From an uncultured Vampirovibrio sp. (GTDB lineage: Bacteria; Cyanobacteriota; Vampirovibrionia; Gastranaerophilales; Gastranaerophilaceae), in the NCBI GenBank assembly GCA_910577635.1, contig CAJTNR010000017.1:1-39443 (forward strand): DNA of 39,443 nt, read 5' to 3'. Both the position numbers and the translations under genes were made by a program. Within the stretch, counting starts at the first letter, position 1; each line of letters opens with the position of its first letter. A model generated the notes under the pieces. That model had not been told where the DNA came from. It ran no database searches and saw only the letters and a list, made by a program, of their open reading frames with translations. Positions 34,666 through 39,443 of the stretch are shown here, in pieces.

Positions 34666-35970
34666 ATGGATAAAGAAAAAGATAATCTTCAATGGAGAGA
34701 ATCCAGTTTTAAGGCAATTATTCCTTTTATTGTCTTTGTTTTATTCTACTTTGGATTCTCAATCGTTATTAAAGATTTTTCTAAAGTTCCTATGACTGTA
34801 GCTTTTATAATTTCTTCAAGCACTGCTTTGATTTTGAATCATAAGGAAAAATTAACTAAAAAAATTGAACTTTTTGCCCTTGGCATGGGAAATAAAGACA
34901 TCATGATCATGTGTTTAATTTTTATCCTTGCCGGAGCTTTTTGCGAAAGCGCTAAAGCAGTCGGAGGGGTTGAGAGTGCAGTTTTAGTTGCAGTCCATTA
35001 TATTCCTAGTAAATTTTTAGTTTTAGGATTATTCTTAATATCCTCCCTGATTTCTCTTTCAATAGGGACTTCTTGCGGAACAATAGCAGCAATTGTTCCA
35101 ATTGCAGTTTCATTATCGCAAAACTATGGAATCAATCCTTCCTATGTTTTAGGTGCGGTTGTTTCAGGAGCAATGTTCGGGGACAATATGTCTTTAATTT
35201 CAGATACAAAAATCGCAGCTTCAAGAACACAAGGGGTGGAAATTAAAGATGAAATGCTTGCTAACTTAAAAGTTATTGCAATTCCTGCAATTTTTTGTAT
35301 TGCGCTATACACCCTGCCGATTTTTGCGACAAATATAGCTCAAAGTGAAACTATTATAACTTTTGATAATTATATTAAAATTTTTCCTTATATTCTTCTT
35401 TTAATTCTTGGAATCATGGGAGTCAATGTTCTTTTTCTTTTATTAACAGGAATAATTATAAATACAATAATAGGGCTTTTTTATGGACTATTCGATATTT
35501 TTGATGCTTTTAGCTATATCGGCCAAGGTACAACAATAATGTCGGCAACAATTGTCGTTGCAATGCTTGCAGGCGGATTGCTGCTTCTTGTTCGATACAA
35601 CGGAGGGATTAATTATATTATCAACAAAACAAGCAATTGGATTAAAGATAAAAAAACCTGCGAAGCAGGAATTTGTTTATTGGTTGGATTAATTAACCTG
35701 TTTACTGCCAATAATACCGTTGCAATTATAACATCAGGATCAATTGCAAAAGAACTCGCTATTAAACACAAAGTAGACCCGATAAGATGTGCCAGTTTAT
35801 TAGATACTACCTCCTGTCTTGTTCAAGGATTGCTTCCCTATGGAGCTCAGATTCTAATCGCTCTAAGTTTAGCATCCTCTCTTAGTGTAAGCTCAACAAC
35901 AATCATAAGTGGAATGTTCTATCCTATTTTTATGCTCTTAGGAATAATTTTTTCAATTATTAAAAAGTAA
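34666..35970 (+). CDS. NhaC-family Na+/H+ (or Na+/organic acid) antiporter
   Basis: 434 residues with about 10-11 transmembrane segments. NhaC-type features: 'ILAGAFCESAKAVGGVESAVLVAVHYIPSKFLVLGLFLISSLISLSIGTSCGTIAAIVPIAV' and 'GAMFGDNMSLISDTKIAASRTQGVEIKDEM', and late in the protein 'FTANNTVAIITSGSIAKELA' and 'SCLVQGLLPYGAQILIA'. The NhaC/ArcD-like superfamily exchanges protons with sodium or with organic anions such as malate or lactate. Because the neighbouring locus is Lar-related, an organic-acid role is conceivable, though the sequence alone fits a sodium antiporter. The gene is intact, in contrast to the eight genes to its left. Confidence 0.88.
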   Translation: MDKEKDNLQWRESSFKAIIPFIVFVLFYFGFSIVIKDFSKVPMTVAFIISSSTALILNHKEKLTKKIELFALGMGNKDIMIMCLIFILAGAFCESAKAVGGVESAVLVAVHYIPSKFLVLGLFLISSLISLSIGTSCGTIAAIVPIAVSLSQNYGINPSYVLGAVVSGAMFGDNMSLISDTKIAASRTQGVEIKDEMLANLKVIAIPAIFCIALYTLPIFATNIAQSETIITFDNYIKIFPYILLLILGIMGVNVLFLLLTGIIINTIIGLFYGLFDIFDAFSYIGQGTTIMSATIVVAMLAGGLLLLVRYNGGINYIINKTSNWIKDKKTCEAGICLLVGLINLFTANNTVAIITSGSIAKELAIKHKVDPIRCASLLDTTSCLVQGLLPYGAQILIALSLASSLSVSSTTIISGMFYPIFMLLGIIFSIIKK

Positions 35971-35974
35971 ACAG

Positions 35975-36274
35975 CTAGTTTTTGCGCTTAATTACAAAAC
36001 CTATCCAGCTATAAACCAATAATGGAAAAACAACAATAACCAAAGGATTATAATTGAAAGCTTGAGAAAAATTGCCCTTTAAAACACAGACAATAGCTCT
36101 TGTAATACCACATCCAGGGCAATTATGACCTGTTAGTAGTTTAAACAAACAAATACTTTCAATATTGTAGTAATTAAGAACTTTATATAAAATCAATATT
36201 AAAAAAGGAGAGGTTAGAATAATCATCTCCCATAATTTAATTTTTTTTAGTTTATCAATATAATTTTTAAACAT
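35975..36274 (-). CDS. DUF2752 membrane protein
   Basis: 99 residues with two to three transmembrane segments. The family signature is present: 'LLTGHNCPGCGITRAIVCVLKGNFSQAFNYNPLVIVVFPLLVY' (CPxCGxTR-type motif followed by the 'A..yNPl' segment). Function is unknown; DUF2752 often sits beside TM2-domain genes, as here. The ATG is 12 bases after the TM2 gene stop and has no Shine-Dalgarno sequence, so translation is probably coupled. Confidence 0.88.
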   Translation of the reverse strand: MFKNYIDKLKKIKLWEMIILTSPFLILILYKVLNYYNIESICLFKLLTGHNCPGCGITRAIVCVLKGNFSQAFNYNPLVIVVFPLLVYSWIGFVIKRKN

Positions 36275-36286
36275 TGAAATATATTG

Positions 36287-36682
36287 CTACATGCTCTCAA
36301 TTAAAGCAGATATGAAAATTATAACGAGATAAAACAATCCTCCAAAAACACAAAGACAAAACCCTGCAATTCCTAAAGGCTTAATATATCCTATAAGTTT
36401 TTTATCTTCACTATCTTTAAAGTTATTAAAACTCAAACATATAAAGTCAATCAACGACCAGATAAGACAACCTCCAAAAGTCAACATTTGAGCGATTCCT
36501 GAAGCAATTTTACCCAAGTAGAATCTATGAATTCCAAAAACACCCAAAAACCATGCTAATAAATATGCAACAACCCAGCTTTTTTCTGTAGATTCTAAAC
36601 TCCTGCCTGCAACAAGACATCCGCAATGAATACAGACAACCGCTTCATCGTGAATTTCTCTTCCACATTTAGCACAAAACAT
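36287..36682 (-). CDS. TM2-domain protein with N-terminal zinc ribbon
   Basis: 131 residues. The N-terminal zinc ribbon has two CxxC pairs (MFCAKCGRE...VVCIHCGCLV, cysteines at residues 3, 6, 17, 20). The TM2 domain at ~33-80 has 'VAYLLAWFLGVFGIHRFYLGKIASGIAQMLTFGGCLIWSLIDFICL'. A further hydrophobic helix (~100-125) follows. TM2 proteins are small bitopic/polytopic membrane proteins of unknown role. The AGGA upstream of the ATG is acceptable. It forms a pair with the DUF2752 gene. Confidence 0.9.
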   Translation of the reverse strand: MFCAKCGREIHDEAVVCIHCGCLVAGRSLESTEKSWVVAYLLAWFLGVFGIHRFYLGKIASGIAQMLTFGGCLIWSLIDFICLSFNNFKDSEDKKLIGYIKPLGIAGFCLCVFGGLFYLVIIFISALIESM

Positions 36683-36786
36683 TTACTTAATTCCTAAAAT
36701 AATATAATAGATTAAGTATATAATATTTTTTTGTTATCGTCAAATCAAAAAGACTGTGATAGAATTAAGAAAAACAAGGAGAAATG

Positions 36787-37761
36787 ATGATTAATATTGG
36801 AATTTTAGGATATGGAAACCTTGGAAGAGGTGTGGAAAAAGCGGTTTTAAAAAACCCTGATATAAACTTAGCTGCTATTTTTACAAGAAGAAACCCTGCT
36901 GATTTAAAAACAAGCTCAAGCGCAAAAGTAGTTTCAATTGAGCAAATTGAGGATTGGAAAGATAGAATTGATGTTTTAATCCTCTGCGGCGGAAGCGCTG
37001 TAGATTTACCCAAGCAGACTCCAAAATACGCTCAAATTTTTAATGTTGTTGATAGTTTCGATACCCACGCAAAAATCCCTGAGCATTATTGTCTTGTTGA
37101 TAACATAGCTAAAAAAAATAATAAAACTGCACTAATTTCAGCAGGCTGGGACCCAGGGCTATTTTCCCTAAACAGACTTTATGCTAATGCAATTCTACCT
37201 GATGGTAAAGACTACACATTCTGGGGCAAAGGCGTAAGCCAGGGGCATAGTGATGCTATTCGAAGAATTGAAGGGGTATTGGATGCTAAACAATACACAA
37301 TTCCTATAAGTAGTGCTATTGAAAAAGTTCGAAAAGGAAAAAACCCCGAGTTATCAACAAGAGAAAAACACGAAAGAGAATGTTTTGTTGTTTTAAAACA
37401 AGGAGCGGATGCAAAAAAAATTGAGCAGGAAATTAAGTCAATGCCTAATTATTTTTCTGATTACAATACAACCGTGCACTTTATATCAAAAGAAGAACTT
37501 GATAAGAACCACTCTTCAATGCCCCATGGAGGTTTTGTTATAAGAAGCGGTGAAACTTCTTCTAATGTTCATCATGTTATTGAATACAGCTTAAAACTTG
37601 ATTCAAACCCTGAATTCACTTCAAGTGTTCTAGCTGCTTATGCAAGAGCAGTTTTTAGACTAAACAAAGAAGGTTCATACGGTGCAAAAACTGTTTTTGA
37701 TATAGCCCCTGCCTACTTAAGTTCAAAATCAGGGGAAGAGTTAAGAGCACAAATGCTTTAA
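36787..37761 (+). CDS. ddh: meso-diaminopimelate D-dehydrogenase
   Basis: 324 residues. Of two adjacent ATGs, the one at 36787 has the better distance (5 bases) from AGGAG at 36777-36781. NADP-binding 'INIGILGYGNLGRGVEKAV' at the N-terminus, 'IFTRRNP', 'VVDSFDTHAKIPEHY', 'ALISAGWDPGLFSLNRLYANAILPDGKDYTFWGKGVSQGHSDAIRRIEGV' (substrate pocket), 'MPHGGFVIRSGETS'. It makes meso-DAP from tetrahydrodipicolinate and ammonia, a one-step branch to peptidoglycan and lysine. It is transcribed alone; a weak TAGAAT at 36760-36765 is the candidate -10. Confidence 0.95.
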   Translation: MINIGILGYGNLGRGVEKAVLKNPDINLAAIFTRRNPADLKTSSSAKVVSIEQIEDWKDRIDVLILCGGSAVDLPKQTPKYAQIFNVVDSFDTHAKIPEHYCLVDNIAKKNNKTALISAGWDPGLFSLNRLYANAILPDGKDYTFWGKGVSQGHSDAIRRIEGVLDAKQYTIPISSAIEKVRKGKNPELSTREKHERECFVVLKQGADAKKIEQEIKSMPNYFSDYNTTVHFISKEELDKNHSSMPHGGFVIRSGETSSNVHHVIEYSLKLDSNPEFTSSVLAAYARAVFRLNKEGSYGAKTVFDIAPAYLSSKSGEELRAQML

Positions 37762-37795
37762 AAAATTGCATCTAGATAACTAATAAAAGTTAATG

Positions 37796-37801
37796 TATAA
37801 T
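37796..37801 (+). promoter_or_regulatory. -10 element ahead of DUF488 remnant
   Basis: TATAAT ends six bases before the ATG at 37808, the same spacing as at the genes at 13028, 26489 and 34666. No good -35. Confidence 0.5.
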
Positions 37802-37807
37802 ACGAAT

Positions 37808-37974
37808 ATGGATAATATCATATATACAATAGGATATTCCTCCTATAGAATTGATGAGTTTATTTATGAGCTGAAAAGATAAATAAACTCTGTCTTATTG
37901 ATGTTCGCTCCTATCCTTTTTCAGAGCGCTACAGTGATTATTCAAAAAACATTACAGAAATAATTAAAAGATAA
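37808..37974 (+). pseudogene. DUF488 family remnant
   Basis: It begins 'MDNIIYTIGYSSYRIDEFIYELK', the typical DUF488 N-terminus (TIGYS), and meets TAA after 'LKR'. In another frame 'LIDVRSYPFSERYSD' follows, the second family motif (DVR..P.S), then stop at 37972-37974. Only ~55 of the usual ~120-180 residues remain. The rest of the gene is absent; the convergent Fic gene stops 21 bases later. Confidence 0.75.
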
Positions 37975-37995
37975 AAGTTCAAATCAGCTTTAATT

Positions 37996-39123
37996 TTAAT
38001 CTACAAACAAATTCATATATTCTTCAAAATAATATTTTTTATTTCTCAATTCTTTTTTATTCATTTCTTTTAATATCCCAAGATTAAGAAAATCCTTAAT
38101 TAAACGGCTGGCTCTTGGGTAAGTTAAATTTAGTTTTTTAACAATTATATTTGTATCAACAATCGCATTAGAATACAAAAGGTTTAATAAACTTCTTGCG
38201 ATTTTTGCTCTATTGCCGAGATTAAGCAGTTTTTTTTCGGATTCATCTTTTATTTGAATAATTTGTTTAAGTTTTTCACTACAAGAATTTGAAGTTTCTA
38301 AAACACCAGCTAAAAAAAACTTTATCCACTGTTCCATATCCCCGTTTTCTCTTACAGAACTCAATGTTTCATAATATAAAATCTTGTTTCTTAAAAAAAA
38401 GTTTGATATATACAAAGTAGGCTTATCTAAATACCCTTTTTCTATTAATTGCAAGGTTATAAGCAGCCTTCCTATTCTTCCGTTGCCATCGCAAAACGGG
38501 TGAATTGTTTCGAATTGATAATGGGCAATTGCAATTTTTATAAGTTCGGGCAATTCTAAATTTGGATTATTTACAAATTTTTCAAAATCTGACAATAATT
38601 CCGCCAAATCACTAAAATGAGGAGGAATATACTTAGCATCCTTAATGGATGACCCCCCGACCCAATTCTGACTCTTTCGAATTTCACCAGGCAGCTTATG
38701 TTCACCTCTGACACCGCGCAATAAAGTTGCGTGAATATTGCATATCAAACGTATGCTTATCGGCAAATTTTTAAGCTCATCAATTGCCTGATGCATGGCA
38801 TTAATATAGTTTCTAACTTCCTGCCAATCGTCTTTTTTTTCAAGCGGTATATCCTCTATCGGCAGAATAGCATCATCAATTTGAGTTTGAGTTCCTTCAA
38901 TTTTGCTTGAATCTAAAGCTTCTTTTGTTACATGCATTGTAATAAAAAAGTCAATATCAGGAATCAATTTTGAAAACGCATTTAATTCCCCCAAAGCTCC
39001 TCTGGCTTCTTCTAATAATACATTAATCTTTGGATCATCCCAAATGTATAATTTATTGATTAGCTCAGGTAAAAAACTTTTATACTGGTACTGTTGAACA
39101 TATCTTCCCGATTTATATTTCAC
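37996..39123 (-). CDS. Fic family protein with C-terminal winged-helix domain
   Basis: 375 residues from the GTG at 39123, where AAAGGAG is five bases ahead; a GTG nine codons upstream (39150) would overlap the repeat array and lacks a ribosome site. Fic_N-like region with 'LPELINKL' and inhibitory-type motif S72-SKI-EG77 ([S/T]xxxE[G/N]), which places inhibition in the same chain N-terminal to the core. Catalytic HPFCDGNGRIGR starts at H208, intact. The C-terminal ~60 residues ('AIVDTNIIVKKLNLTYPRASRLIKDFLNLGILKEM') look like a winged helix. Fic enzymes usually AMPylate a hydroxyl side chain of a target protein. The DNA-binding end plus an operator-like array just upstream point to autoregulation (inference). 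Confidence 0.9.
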   Translation of the reverse strand: MKYKSGRYVQQYQYKSFLPELINKLYIWDDPKINVLLEEARGALGELNAFSKLIPDIDFFITMHVTKEALDSSKIEGTQTQIDDAILPIEDIPLEKKDDWQEVRNYINAMHQAIDELKNLPISIRLICNIHATLLRGVRGEHKLPGEIRKSQNWVGGSSIKDAKYIPPHFSDLAELLSDFEKFVNNPNLELPELIKIAIAHYQFETIHPFCDGNGRIGRLLITLQLIEKGYLDKPTLYISNFFLRNKILYYETLSSVRENGDMEQWIKFFLAGVLETSNSCSEKLKQIIQIKDESEKKLLNLGNRAKIARSLLNLLYSNAIVDTNIIVKKLNLTYPRASRLIKDFLNLGILKEMNKKELRNKKYYFEEYMNLFVD

Positions 39124-39139
39124 TAAAACTCCTTTTTTT

Positions 39140-39265
39140 GTTAATAACACATGCTCTTATTAACAATTTTAGCACAAAAATGTTAATAAGAAAACTCCTT
39201 ATTAACATTTTTGGGTGAAAAACGTTAATAAAAACATGTGTTATTAACGTTTTTAATTAAAAAAT
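39140..39265. repeat. Three 42-bp units with palindrome GTTAATAA-N9-TTATTAAC
   Basis: Half-sites GTTAATAA at 39140, 39182 and 39224 and TTATTAAC at 39157, 39199 and 39241 (first bases). Each unit starts exactly 42 bp after the last, and each palindrome has a 9-base centre. The 17-base spacers are similar but not identical (T-rich then A-rich). The array lies 17 bases upstream of the Fic GTG. It looks like a multi-site operator. Confidence 0.8.
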
Positions 39266-39443
39266 AAAATGAAATTTTCAAAAATTTTATAGGAATTTCA
39301 TAAAAACGCAAATTGGCTGCAAGTCTTAAAAAGCGCCAATATGGGCGTTTCAAACGGAACAAAAGTCTAGCTGTTAAGGGATAGAAATTTTTTTTCAAAC
39401 TTTATATAATAGCAAATGTTGAATAGTTATGAAAGCGGGTAGA
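39266..39443. other. Non-coding right end of window
   Basis: I see no supportable gene here. An inverted repeat ATGAAATT (39269-39276) / AATTTCAT (39294-39301) and a small hairpin CGCC-5 nt-GGGCG near 39334-39347 are present. A TATAAT at 39405-39410 could drive something beyond the window; an ATG at 39429 opens a frame cut off by the end. Confidence 0.4.

Noticed and set aside
39140..39265. CRISPR array
   Set aside because: Only three units, the repeated part is a palindrome with variable centre, the spacers are 17 bases and resemble one another, and no cas gene is present.
1..39443. tRNA, rRNA or insertion-sequence genes
   Set aside because: I looked through the intergenic spaces on both strands and saw no cloverleaf-like set, rRNA segment or transposase frame; spacers are mostly short.
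39429..39443. Start of a new gene at the right edge
   Set aside because: Only five codons are visible after a possible promoter; too little to support a call.

Overview
The window is strongly AT-rich bacterial DNA, about 39.4 kb, densely coded on both strands. It encodes a Gram-negative type envelope (TolC / RND / adaptor efflux set, lipoprotein-like and periplasmic TPR proteins, a SIMPL protein). It also has glycogen synthesis (GlgC), meso-diaminopimelate metabolism (Ddh), queuosine and MiaA tRNA modification, and a shikimate entry enzyme. Cysteine-ladder surface proteins, proteins starting with an 'SFKSN'-like segment, and the general codon style suggest a host-associated Gastranaerophilales (Vampirovibrionia/Melainabacteria) genome. 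That assignment is an inference from style, not a proof.

Layout. 1-921: 3' part of a cysteine-rich secreted protein, its terminator, then a GC-rich repeat-bearing spacer. 1182-6066: operon of a GAF/HD-GYP phosphodiesterase, a secreted TPR protein and ComM. 6063-12009 (minus): tripartite efflux operon adaptor-RND-TolC. 12245-15931: a 49-codon ORF, a PHP phosphoesterase, two unrelated-looking membrane proteins, a small membrane protein with a structured leader, and miaA. 16017-18607: two tandem thymidylate-kinase-like genes facing glgC. 18745-21801: a 1018-residue FtsH-like zinc protease whose ATPase part has lost its nucleotide-binding motifs. 22009-28070: gcvPB, queA, SIMPL, pgk, TPR protein, aroF.

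28210-34609 is the most striking part. Eight consecutive genes (Tat-signal Fe-S aldo/keto reductase, polyferredoxin, tatA, tatC, larB, larC, an EamA transporter, larE) are each broken by frameshifts, nonsense codons or deletions, while the genes on both sides are intact. They look like one functional module (Tat export, Fe-S redox enzyme, nickel-pincer cofactor synthesis) lost as a unit. 34666-37761 returns to intact genes (NhaC antiporter, DUF2752, TM2, Ddh). The right end holds a DUF488 remnant and a Fic AMP-transferase-like gene. The Fic gene is preceded by three copies of a palindrome repeated at exactly 42 bp.

A second theme is promoters. Five protein genes (1182, 13007 minus, 13028, 26489, 34666) and the DUF488 remnant (37808) have a sigma70-type -10 hexamer ending 6 or 7 bases before the ATG and no usable Shine-Dalgarno sequence, so their transcripts should be leaderless. 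Many neighbouring genes have clear Shine-Dalgarno sequences, so two initiation modes coexist.
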